The notes under the pieces are model-generated. The model was given only the letters and a program-made list of their open reading frames with translations. It searched no databases and was not told the origin of the DNA. From Bacillota bacterium (GTDB taxonomy: Bacteria > Bacillota > Clostridia > Oscillospirales > Acutalibacteraceae): DNA of 64,000 nt. Both the position numbers and the translations under genes were made by a program. Location: positions 62,001 through 126,000 of the forward strand of contig JAEZGM010000022.1 in assembly GCA_023416955.1 (NCBI GenBank). Reading direction: 5' to 3'. Shown here piece after piece: positions 35,233 to 42,507 of the stretch; the first letter of the stretch is position 1, and each line of letters begins with the position of its first letter.

Positions 35233-36438
35233 TTACACCTTCACAATTTTTGCTGTTTTGGCTGTTTTTACACTGGGAATTTGTGGTTTATCCGTTGCGG
35301 GAGCCTTTGGAATCGGAATTGTCACCTGTGTCATATACCATCTCAAATGCGGAATGATCATGGAAATATACAAACTCAACTTTTGATCTTTTACAAAAAC
35401 CGTACTGCGATAGAAAGAAACATTTTTCCAGAGCGCCATATCTTTACTCGGATAAATCTGTTCCAGATTTTTGAAATGCAGGCCGTCCTCAGAAGATAGA
35501 AGGAAAAGTGAAAAGGTGTAATTTGACGTTTTTTCGGCAGTCTGCAGCAAATAGTATGTGCCGTTATAACGAATCATATCCTGATGATAAGGCTGGTACC
35601 CTTTCGGGAGCGGAACCGTGCAGGCAGCCGGAGCAGACCAGTTGTGCGCGTCCTTGCTTTGCGAATACATCAGCTTTCCGCCGTATGTTGCATACCACGT
35701 TTTAAAGATATTATCTTCATAGTTGACGCAAAGGCTTAAATGTCCGTCTTTGCTGACAAGCAATTTTTCCGGCTTCGACCAGTGAATTCCGTCGGTGGTT
35801 GTTTCTCTCAAATAATAATTCACTGCATTGTTAGGCAGCCGCATCCTGACCTTGTTCGGGCGTGCCGGATTGTACCGGAACCAAAGCTGCATCGTCTTCC
35901 CTACCATTGCCAACTGGGGGTCGGAATAATGTCCTCCGGTTTTTACATCCGGCGGCAGTCCAGTGACTGGGTTCTTCAATCCTTTCGGAACTACCCAGCT
36001 TTTCCCGTCATTTGACACAACGATGGATGGGTTTTCGTAAATGTCATGTTCATACGGGTACGGCGTCATAGACATCCAATATTTATATCCGTTCCACTTC
36101 TCAGGGAAATAAAGCACCTTTGGGTGTGTCAGCTGGTAAGAACCGTCATAAGTCGGGATCGGAACAAGATGATATTTCTGCTGAAATTTAAGAAAATCTT
36201 TCGGCAGCTTTTGCCCGCTGACCGGCGGTGTGGAATCCCAGACAACCGGTGCTTCCGCTTCGCTGTTTGAACCTGTGCCCGCTGTTCTGGCCATCAGCGT
36301 ATGCTGAACCGGGCGTGTCAATGCCGTGTGATTTTCGCTCGATCTATTCGGAACGGCAAAGATGATTCCCGAAGCACCGATTAATACACAGAGAATAGAA
36401 CTCAAAACAAAAACTACTTTTTTGTGCCGGCGGAACAT
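35233..36438 (-). CDS. Secreted or membrane-anchored GH43/GH32-like beta-propeller protein
   Basis: 401 residues with an N-terminal basic start and a hydrophobic segment (8-28), so exported or anchored, then a low-complexity linker to about 60. The rest shows repeated propeller-blade motifs such as ENPSIVVSNDGKSW, GGHYSDPQLAMVGKTMQLWF, RETTTDGIHWSKPEKLL and LLSSEDGLHF, resembling the five-bladed glycoside hydrolase clans. Catalytic acids cannot be assigned with confidence. The substrate could be a surface glycan. A TATAAT -10 lies upstream on the minus strand (36487-36492). Confidence 0.65.
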   Translation of the reverse strand: MFRRHKKVVFVLSSILCVLIGASGIIFAVPNRSSENHTALTRPVQHTLMARTAGTGSNSEAEAPVVWDSTPPVSGQKLPKDFLKFQQKYHLVPIPTYDGSYQLTHPKVLYFPEKWNGYKYWMSMTPYPYEHDIYENPSIVVSNDGKSWVVPKGLKNPVTGLPPDVKTGGHYSDPQLAMVGKTMQLWFRYNPARPNKVRMRLPNNAVNYYLRETTTDGIHWSKPEKLLVSKDGHLSLCVNYEDNIFKTWYATYGGKLMYSQSKDAHNWSAPAACTVPLPKGYQPYHQDMIRYNGTYYLLQTAEKTSNYTFSLFLLSSEDGLHFKNLEQIYPSKDMALWKNVSFYRSTVFVKDQKLSLYISMIIPHLRWYMTQVTIPIPKAPATDKPQIPSVKTAKTAKIVKV

Positions 36439-36588
36439 AATGCATACGACCTTTCAAAAAGCAAATGTGGCTTAAGATCGTATGTTATTATATGACAACC
36501 GTCTCATCAAAATAAAGTAGTTTTTAATAAATAGTTATTCCAATGTTGTAATATATTTCTGAACGGTGAACGCCTTGTAAATTTACGG

Positions 36589-37716
36589 TTACGCGTTTTC
36601 CTGGTTCAGGGAATCCAGATTCTGCGCTTTCAGATAAGCATTGATAAAGCCGTCCAGATCGCCGTCCATCACCGCATTGATATTGCCGGATTCAAAGCTG
36701 GTGCGGTGATCTTTGACCAGCGTATAGGGCATAAATACATAAGAACGGATCTGGGATCCCCACGCGATTTCCTTTTGTTCGCCCTTAATATCTTCGATAT
36801 GCTCCAGATGTTCGCGCTCTTTAATCTCCATCAGCTTGGATTTCAGCATGCGCATTGCCACGTCACGGTTCTGGTACTGGCTGCGCTCCACCTGACACGC
36901 AACGACAATTCCGGTAGGAATATGCGTCAAACGGACGGCGGATGAAGTTTTATTTACCTTTTGACCGCCGGCACCACTGGCACGGTATACATCCATTTTA
37001 ATATCTTCCGGGTTGATTTCCACATCAATGTCGTCATCGATTTCAGGCATAACTTCCAGCGACGCAAAAGAAGTATGGCGGCGACCGGAAGCATCGAACG
37101 GAGAAACACGCACAAGGCGGTGTACGCCCGCCTCGCTCTTTAAAAATCCGTAAGCGTTTTCCCCTTCAAACAGGATGCTGGCGCTTTTAAGCCCCGCTTC
37201 CTCCCCGTCTAGATAATCCAGCGTTTTCACCTGATAGCCATGGCGCTCGCCCCAGCGGCAGTACATGCGGTAGAGCATTTCAGCCCAGTCCTGCGCTTCG
37301 GTACCGCCCGCCCCGGCGTGAAACGTAAGAATCGCATTTTTGGCATCATATTCACCGGAAAGCAGCGTGGACAGACGCTGCGCTTCCAACCCGGACTTGA
37401 CGCTTTCAAATTCCTCCTGTGCCTCCGGCAGCAAGGAGAGGTCGCCTTCCTCATCCGCCAGTTCAATCAGTGCGTGAGTGTCGTCATAAGCATTGGTCAG
37501 GCGCTCATAAGCCGCAATTTTATTTTTCAGCATACTGGAACGCTGCAAAGTTTTCTGCGACTGGGTCATATCATCCCAAAAGCCCGGCTGGGCGGCCTTT
37601 TCATCCAACTTTGCAATTTCCTCACGCATACTGGCAAGGCCGAGAGCGTCGGCCAAATCCTTCAGATCCGGTTCAAGCTCCTCAAGCGCAAGTTTCAATT
37701 CTTCAAATTGCAGCAT
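36589..37716 (-). CDS. prfB: Peptide chain release factor 2
   Basis: Terminates translation at UGA and UAA. From the preferred start it has 375 residues. The SPF stop-codon motif is in VRVSPFDASGRRHTSF, and the GGQ catalytic motif in YRASGAGGQKVNKTSSAVR. The reading frame is continuous from MLQFEELK, so the programmed frameshift found in many prfB genes is absent. Starts up to 37758 are in frame, but AAGGA lies 7 bases before the ATG at 37716. Confidence 0.95.
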   Translation of the reverse strand: MLQFEELKLALEELEPDLKDLADALGLASMREEIAKLDEKAAQPGFWDDMTQSQKTLQRSSMLKNKIAAYERLTNAYDDTHALIELADEEGDLSLLPEAQEEFESVKSGLEAQRLSTLLSGEYDAKNAILTFHAGAGGTEAQDWAEMLYRMYCRWGERHGYQVKTLDYLDGEEAGLKSASILFEGENAYGFLKSEAGVHRLVRVSPFDASGRRHTSFASLEVMPEIDDDIDVEINPEDIKMDVYRASGAGGQKVNKTSSAVRLTHIPTGIVVACQVERSQYQNRDVAMRMLKSKLMEIKEREHLEHIEDIKGEQKEIAWGSQIRSYVFMPYTLVKDHRTSFESGNINAVMDGDLDGFINAYLKAQNLDSLNQENA

Positions 37717-37759
37717 ATTACCATCCTTAATAATCATCATATTTTTCGGGCGTACCACG

Positions 37760-37798
37760 CCTCATCGCCGCGGCGTTTTGCTGCGGCAATGAGACGCG
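37760..37798 (-). promoter_or_regulatory. Hairpin in the prfB leader
   Basis: On the minus strand CTCATTGCCGC pairs with GCGGCGATGAG (one mismatch) around an 11-base loop, between the prfB promoter and start. There is no T-run. It could be an attenuator or simply leader structure. Confidence 0.35.
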
Positions 37799-37895
37799 CG
37801 CGGGCGGGACTCCCGTAAACTGTTTCTAACAAACCGTTACGGTAATGATTCTCCGTAAAAACGGATAAAATAATCACCGGCAAATTAACTAATTA

Positions 37896-37924
37896 ATTAT
37901 AGAGTATTTTCCCGGCATTGTAAA
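37896..37924 (-). promoter_or_regulatory. Promoter of prfB
   Basis: On the minus strand TTTACA (37919-37924) and TATAAT (37896-37901) are spaced by 17 bases. The 416-base gap 37717-38132 holds this promoter, a leader hairpin and the divergent promoter at 38065. Confidence 0.8.
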
Positions 37925-38064
37925 GAAGAATTTGCCTGAAATCAGCCCGCTGCATCGAAATTCAGCGCAGTTACAAAAACACAAAAATCAGGAAAATTCA
38001 CCAATGCTGTGCTTTGAAAAAGCCTGTCAATTTATGAATAGGCTGAAAACTTATGAAGAAACGA

Positions 38065-38093
38065 TTGAAGTTTATTCGGAATTTCGGTACAAT
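38065..38093 (+). promoter_or_regulatory. Promoter of the RING/zinc-ribbon protein gene
   Basis: TTGAAG (38065-38070) and TACAAT (38088-38093) are spaced by 17 bases. AGGAGG follows just before the ATG at 38133. Confidence 0.7.
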
Positions 38094-38132
38094 AGAGTAT
38101 CATATGCGCAAAAACAGATAGGAGGATAAGCT

Positions 38133-39206
38133 ATGACTGACTATACCGGTATGAAATGCCCGGTTTGCGGAAAAGCTTTTACCGCTCATGATGATATTGT
38201 AGTCTGCCCCGACTGCGGCGCGCCGTATCACCGCGAGTGCTACGCACAGTCCGGCAAGTGCATTTTTGCGGACCAGCATGGCGGGACCTACTCGTGGGAG
38301 CCGCCTCATGCCGCGGCTGATGAGCCTCATCAGGATGAACATATAACGCACTGCCCGCGCTGCGGGTGCCCCAACGCCGAGCATGCGCTTTACTGCCAGC
38401 ATTGCGGAATGGCGCTGAGTCAACATGAATCGGATGAATTTCCGCAAAACGGCGGGTTCCCGCAAAACGGTGGGTTCCCCCAGAACAACGGATTTCCGCA
38501 AAACGGCGGATTCCCCCAGAATGGGGCGCCAAACCAACCGGGCGGTTTTCCTCCAGATATGCAGGTTCCTTTTCCGTTCGACCCGTTGGGCGGCGTGAAC
38601 CCGGATGAACCAATTGATGACGTACGCGCAGGGGAACTTGCAAAATTTGTGCAGAATAACACGCCATACTACCTGCCTATATTCAGAAACTTAAAGAGAT
38701 TCGGTCACAACCGCTTTAATTTCAGCGCTTTTTTGTTTTCAGGGGGATGGCTGCTGTACCGCAAGCTATATAAACTGGGAGCCATCATTACCGCCGTTAT
38801 GGCTGCGCTCTATCTGCTTTCCACATATATTACCGTGAATTTTGCCGCGCCGATGTATACGGCGGCGGCACAGCAGATCGGCATTTCCCTTGATACTTAT
38901 TCTCCTTCCTATTCGCAGATTATGCAGATTGCGGAGCTGCTCAGTCAGCAGCCGGCTGATAAGCTGATTTTGCTCATGCTGCCAAATTTCATTATGCTCA
39001 TCCAGTTTATTATCATGCTGGTGATTGGTTTCAACGGAAACAAATGGTATTTGGAGCACAGCCTCAAAAAAGTCAGTCAAATACACCAAAACGCGCAGAG
39101 CAGCACCGAAAACGCGATCCGCCTGCAAGAAGAAGGCGGCGTTAACACCGCACTTGCAATATGCTTCTTTATTTGCTGCCTCATTATTTTTTCCATTCAA
39201 GTATAA
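38133..39206 (+). CDS. RING-like and zinc-ribbon membrane protein with FPQNGG repeats
   Basis: 357-residue multi-domain protein. Residues 9-50 form a prokaryotic RING-like cross-brace (CPVCGKAF, CPDCGAPYHRECY); 73-90 is a zinc ribbon (HCPRCGCPN, YCQHCGM); about 102-135 is a low-complexity run of five FPQNGG-type repeats rich in Pro/Gly; about 190-357 contains a cluster of hydrophobic helices near 205-235, 280-305 and 340-356, resembling DUF2628-like membrane domains. The RING-like fold is a zinc module, not evidence of ubiquitin chemistry. It may scaffold or sense at the membrane; function unknown. Confidence 0.75.
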   Translation: MTDYTGMKCPVCGKAFTAHDDIVVCPDCGAPYHRECYAQSGKCIFADQHGGTYSWEPPHAAADEPHQDEHITHCPRCGCPNAEHALYCQHCGMALSQHESDEFPQNGGFPQNGGFPQNNGFPQNGGFPQNGAPNQPGGFPPDMQVPFPFDPLGGVNPDEPIDDVRAGELAKFVQNNTPYYLPIFRNLKRFGHNRFNFSAFLFSGGWLLYRKLYKLGAIITAVMAALYLLSTYITVNFAAPMYTAAAQQIGISLDTYSPSYSQIMQIAELLSQQPADKLILLMLPNFIMLIQFIIMLVIGFNGNKWYLEHSLKKVSQIHQNAQSSTENAIRLQEEGGVNTALAICFFICCLIIFSIQV

Positions 39207-39221
39207 AATTCAATAATTTCT

Positions 39222-39256
39222 TTAGGCCTTGTTTGTAAATGGAAAACAAGGCCTAA
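39222..39256. repeat. 13-bp-stem hairpin between the RING gene and galU
   Basis: TTAGGCCTTGTTT pairs with its complement AAACAAGGCCTAA around a 9-base loop. There is no T-run on either side. The left arm and loop closely match the tip of the 168-bp element at 12503-12670 (TAGGnCTTGTTTGTAAA), so it may be a minimal member of the same family that also acts as a transcription barrier. Confidence 0.5.
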
Positions 39257-39289
39257 TAATAATAAAAAAAGAATTAGGAGCTGTGTATA

Positions 39290-40165
39290 TTGAAAGTCAC
39301 GAAAGCTGTTATTCCTGCCGCAGGACTTGGTACCAGAGTTCTGCCCGCAACGAAATCGATGCCTAAGGAAATGCTTCCCATTGTGGACAAGCCGGCCATT
39401 CAGTATATTGTGGAAGAAGCCGTTCATTCCGGCATTACTGACATTTTAATTATCACAAACCGCGGCAAAGGGTTGATTGAAGATCATTTTGACCGTGTTC
39501 CTGAACTGGAAGCGAGACTAACAAACAGCGGCCCGGAAAAGGAAGCGATTTTAAACGAAATCGTCGGCATTTCCCATCTGGCCAATATTTACTTTGTACG
39601 TCAAAAAGAAACCAAAGGCCTTGGCCACGCGGTGAACTGTGCGCGCTCTTTTGTAGGAAACGAACCTTTTGCCGTACTGTACGGGGACGACGTGATCATT
39701 GGCAAAGACCCGGCCTGCGGGCAGTTAATCCGCGCTTACGAGGAATTCGGCAAGGGCGTTCTGGGCGTGAAGCAGGTTTCGGCAGAGGCTATTACGAAAT
39801 ACAGTTCCCTGAAAGTGGAGCCGATCCACGATAACTACTTTAATTGTACCGATATGATTGAAAAGCCGAGTCCGGACAAAATCATGTCCCTGTACTCCAT
39901 TTTAGGCCGCTGTGTGCTCACACCGGATATTTTTGATATCCTGGACAATACACAGCCGGGCGCGGGCGGTGAAATTCAGCTGACCGACGCAATGTGTGCC
40001 CTCGCACGCAGGGACGGCATGGTCGCCGTCGATTACACGGGCAAGCGCTACGACATGGGCAACAAGCTGGGCATCATGCAGGCACAGGTGGAGGTTGCGC
40101 TCAACCACGCGGAAATCGGCGGGGATTTCCGGGCGTATTTGAAAGAGATTTGCCAAACGCTGTAA
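39290..40165 (+). CDS. galU: UTP-glucose-1-phosphate uridylyltransferase
   Basis: Makes UDP-glucose for cell-surface polysaccharides and glycolipids. 291 residues with the nucleotidyltransferase motif AVIPAAGLGTRVLPATKSMPKEM written in two parts: AAGLGTRVLPATKS, then PKEMLPIVDKPAIQY. Later YGDDVI and the DMIEKPSPD and YDMGNKLG segments are conserved. The start is TTG at 39290, with TAGGAG 9 bases upstream. It lies 120 bases before rpsF. Confidence 0.94.
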   Translation: MKVTKAVIPAAGLGTRVLPATKSMPKEMLPIVDKPAIQYIVEEAVHSGITDILIITNRGKGLIEDHFDRVPELEARLTNSGPEKEAILNEIVGISHLANIYFVRQKETKGLGHAVNCARSFVGNEPFAVLYGDDVIIGKDPACGQLIRAYEEFGKGVLGVKQVSAEAITKYSSLKVEPIHDNYFNCTDMIEKPSPDKIMSLYSILGRCVLTPDIFDILDNTQPGAGGEIQLTDAMCALARRDGMVAVDYTGKRYDMGNKLGIMQAQVEVALNHAEIGGDFRAYLKEICQTL

Positions 40166-40174
40166 AATTCATGC

Positions 40175-40203
40175 TTGACTTCAATTGCCCGCACTGATAT
40201 AAT
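40175..40203 (+). promoter_or_regulatory. Promoter of the rpsF-ssb-rpsR operon
   Basis: TTGACT (40175-40180) and TATAAT (40198-40203) are spaced by 17 bases. The leader contains an 8-bp hairpin, GCTCCGGC/GCCGGGGC, at 40240-40260 just before the rpsF Shine-Dalgarno; its position suits S6-S18 autogenous control, but I cannot verify the motif. Confidence 0.8.
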
Positions 40204-40286
40204 CATTCTGTTAAGCTGCTCTTGCGGCTTTCTATCCTTGCTCCGGCATTCAGCCGGGGCCTAACGTCCAAAAGGAGGTGCAGATT

Positions 40287-40583
40287 ATGCCAAACGTAAC
40301 AAATTCTTATGAAACCGTATTCATCCTTTCCACAACATTGGGTGAGGACGGAATCGCAGCTATGGTTCAGAAGTTCAAGGATCTTATCTCAGCAAACGGC
40401 ACCATCGAAAATGTTGATGAATGGGGCAAGCGCAGACTTGCGTACCCGATCAAAAAGCAGGAAGATGGTTATTACACGCTGGTTAATTTCACAAGTGCTC
40501 CTGAATTCACCGCGGAACTTGACCGTATTTACAAGATCACCGACGGTGTCCTTCGTTCTCTCATCATAAAGAAAGAAAACTAA
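40287..40583 (+). CDS. rpsF: 30S ribosomal protein S6
   Basis: Ribosomal protein bS6, 98 residues, binding 16S rRNA together with S18. YETVFILSTTLGEDGI and the KRRLAYPIKKQEDGYYTLVNF core are diagnostic. AAAGGAGGTG lies 6 bases before the ATG at 40287; an in-frame ATG at 40278 falls inside this site and is not used. Confidence 0.97.
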   Translation: MPNVTNSYETVFILSTTLGEDGIAAMVQKFKDLISANGTIENVDEWGKRRLAYPIKKQEDGYYTLVNFTSAPEFTAELDRIYKITDGVLRSLIIKKEN

Positions 40584-40601
40584 GAAGGAGGAGTGATTTG
40601 A

Positions 40602-41057
40602 ATGCTCAATGTCGCTGTTTTAATGGGCAGGCTTGTGGCCGACCCCGAACTCAGGCACACGGCGAACGACGTATCCGTTACCAGTTTCACCCTTGCGGTT
40701 GACCGTTCCTATGTAAAGTCCGGAACAGACCGGCAGGTTGACTTTGTTGATATCGTCGCTTGGCGCAGCACCGCTGATTTTGTGTGTAAATATTTTCGCA
40801 AAGGTCAGCTCGTTGCCGTGCAGGGTTCCATCCAGACCCGTTCTTACACGGATAAGGATGGCAATAAACGCAAAGCATTTGAAATTGTCGCCGACAATGT
40901 TCATTTCGCCGAGTCAAAGCGCGACAGCGCCGCAGCGCCGGGCAACTATCATTCCAGAACAGACAGCATGATTCCAGACCAGCCTGCTCCCGCTTACGCA
41001 AGCGGCGACACAGGCGATTTTGAGGAAATGCCTTCAGATGACGATTTGCCGTTCTGA
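40602..41057 (+). CDS. ssb: Single-stranded DNA-binding protein
   Basis: 151-residue SSB with the OB-fold start MLNVAVLMGRLVADPELRH, VDFVDIVAWRSTADFVCKYF and an acidic tail ending EMPSDDDLPF that recruits replication and repair partners. Its position between rpsF and rpsR is the standard Firmicute arrangement. Confidence 0.97.
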   Translation: MLNVAVLMGRLVADPELRHTANDVSVTSFTLAVDRSYVKSGTDRQVDFVDIVAWRSTADFVCKYFRKGQLVAVQGSIQTRSYTDKDGNKRKAFEIVADNVHFAESKRDSAAAPGNYHSRTDSMIPDQPAPAYASGDTGDFEEMPSDDDLPF

Positions 41058-41102
41058 TGACTTTCCAAACTGATTTTTGATGAGAAAAGGAGGCTTCTGG
41101 TT

Positions 41103-41363
41103 ATGGCCGATAGAAACGAAAGACCGGAGAGAGACCGCCGCCAGGGTGGCCGCAAGGGTCGTAAAAAGGTTTGCAGCTTTTGCGTAGACAAAGTTGAATC
41201 CATTGATTACAAAGACGTGGCAAAGCTTCGCCGCTTTATTTCAGAGCGTGCTAAGATTCTGCCCCGCAGAGTCACAGGTACCTGTGCTCACCATCAGCGT
41301 GACCTGACCACCGCGATTAAGCGCGCACGTCATCTCGCACTTCTTCCTTTCAGCAGCGACTGA
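41103..41363 (+). CDS. rpsR: 30S ribosomal protein S18
   Basis: Ribosomal protein bS18, 86 residues. Core segments are DYKDVAKLRRFISERAKILP and TCAHHQRDLTTAIKRARHLALLPF. Cysteines in VCSFC and TCAHH suggest the zinc-binding C+ form. It lies downstream of ssb and has a terminator just after. Confidence 0.97.
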   Translation: MADRNERPERDRRQGGRKGRKKVCSFCVDKVESIDYKDVAKLRRFISERAKILPRRVTGTCAHHQRDLTTAIKRARHLALLPFSSD

Positions 41364-41393
41364 TTGTTTTTGCTGCTGCATAACTCAATACAC

Positions 41394-41429
41394 CGAGCGG
41401 GTGCAGCAATAAGCTGTACCCGCTTTTTT
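41394..41429 (+). terminator. Terminator of the rpsF operon
   Basis: AGCGGGTGCAGC pairs with GCTGTACCCGCT around AATAA, followed by six T. Confidence 0.9.
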
Positions 41430-41441
41430 CGGAGGTTTTTT

Positions 41442-42230
41442 ATGCTCATTGATATGCACACACATATGTTTCCTGATGCACTCGCGCCGCGCGCAATGCA
41501 TTCCCTGTCGGAAACCATATGGAAAAATCAGACAAACGGTACCGTAAAAGATACGGTTGATCATATGCGTGAATGGGGTGTTGATCGCTTTGTCGCACTG
41601 AATATCGCAACAAAGCCCGCACAGCAAACTACGATCAACAACTGGGCATCTTCCATTCAGGGTCCTTCTATCCGCTGTTTTGGCTCGGTACACCCGGACG
41701 CGCCGAACGCGGTAGACGAGCTGGCGCGTTTCCCGGAGCTGGGATTGCAAGGCGTGAAGCTACACCCGGATTATCAGAATTTTTTTGTGGACGAGCCTCG
41801 CCTCTTCCCTATCTATGACGCGATCTCAGAATTGGGGTTGCTTGTCACATTTCACGCGGGGAAAGACCCGCTCAGCCCCGATGTGATTCACAATACACCG
41901 GTCGCGCTTGCAAATGTCATGAAGCAGTTCCCACGCATGAAAATCATTGCGGCACACATGGGCGGCCTGACTCTTTACAAGGAAGTAGATGAATTTCTGT
42001 TGGGTAAAAATATTTATCTTGACACATCGCTTTCTTCTGCGTTCTGCTCGCCGGAATGGTTTGAGTACGCGGTGCACAAGCACGGTTCCGAGCATATTTT
42101 GTTCGGAAGCGATTGCCCCTGGAGCCGCTCCTGTGACGAATTCGACTATATTGAACGCTCTGCCCTAAGCAACCGGGAAAAAGAAAATATTTACTGGCGC
42201 AATGCGTCTTCCCTGCTCAATTGGGATTAA
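41442..42230 (+). CDS. Amidohydrolase 2 / TIM-barrel metal-dependent hydrolase
   Basis: 262-residue metal-dependent hydrolase or decarboxylase of the amidohydrolase-2 family. The metal-binding HxH is in MLIDMHTHMFPD, a further His lies in VKLHPDYQNFF, then TFHAGKDPLSP, IIAAHMGG and the late Asp in LFGSDCPWSRS. The substrate is unknown. GGAGG lies 7 bases before the ATG at 41442; a longer frame from 41364 runs through the terminator and is rejected. Confidence 0.87.
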   Translation: MLIDMHTHMFPDALAPRAMHSLSETIWKNQTNGTVKDTVDHMREWGVDRFVALNIATKPAQQTTINNWASSIQGPSIRCFGSVHPDAPNAVDELARFPELGLQGVKLHPDYQNFFVDEPRLFPIYDAISELGLLVTFHAGKDPLSPDVIHNTPVALANVMKQFPRMKIIAAHMGGLTLYKEVDEFLLGKNIYLDTSLSSAFCSPEWFEYAVHKHGSEHILFGSDCPWSRSCDEFDYIERSALSNREKENIYWRNASSLLNWD

Positions 42231-42254
42231 GTATCTCTGTGGAACCGTAAAAAG

Positions 42255-42284
42255 CCGGAAAGGCAACTGCCTTTCCGGTCTTAT
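42255..42284 (+). terminator. Terminator after the amidohydrolase gene
   Basis: A perfect 10-bp stem (CCGGAAAGGC) with an AACT loop is followed by TCTTATT. Confidence 0.8.
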
Positions 42285-42288
42285 TATT

Positions 42289-42393
42289 TATAGTCAGTTC
42301 ACTTTAGAAAACATCCAAGAAACAAGTGCGAAATCTTTGATCTATGGATTTTACGCTTGAAGATAGGTTCTGTTTTCGAATTAACCGACTATA
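42289..42393. mobile_element. 105-bp MITE-like element, copy 1
   Basis: Begins TATAGTCAGTT and ends AACCGACTATA, forming terminal inverted repeats of about 23 bp that run into GAAAACA/TGTTTTC. It is non-coding. It is 34 bp longer than, and otherwise similar to, the element at 58775-58845, with TA dinucleotides at both ends. Confidence 0.65.
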
Positions 42394-42425
42394 ATACTCA
42401 TGTCCAATAGAAAAATTTAGATTTT

Positions 42426-42470
42426 AAGGGGCTCCCTCCCCGCCTACGGCGGGGAGGGAGCCCCTTTTTC
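42426..42470. terminator. Strong 17-bp-stem terminator
   Basis: GGGGCTCCCTCCCCGCC and its complement form a perfect 17-bp stem around TAC, followed by TTTTTC on the plus strand and a weaker T-tract on the minus strand. It lies downstream of the minus-strand pseudokinase gene. Confidence 0.85.
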
Positions 42471-42507
42471 TTCTGTCTACCTTTTTAAAATATTAGTATA
42501 AAACAGC

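Noticed and set aside
35159..35386. Plus-strand frame of 75 codons opposite the propeller gene end
   Set aside because: It mostly overlaps the antisense of a supported gene and has no Shine-Dalgarno.
38435..38530. Repeats at 38435-38530 as a CRISPR-like or intergenic array
   Set aside because: They are an 18-base in-frame repeat encoding FPQNGG inside a clear gene, with no spacers.
40240..40286. S6-S18 autoregulatory RNA motif in the rpsF leader
   Set aside because: A hairpin is present at the right place, but I could not confirm the conserved internal CCG arrangement; kept only as a remark in the promoter entry.
41364..41441. N-terminal extension of the amidohydrolase
   Set aside because: It reads through the rpsF operon terminator; the GGAGG and ATG at 41442 restore the family N-terminus MLIDMHTH.
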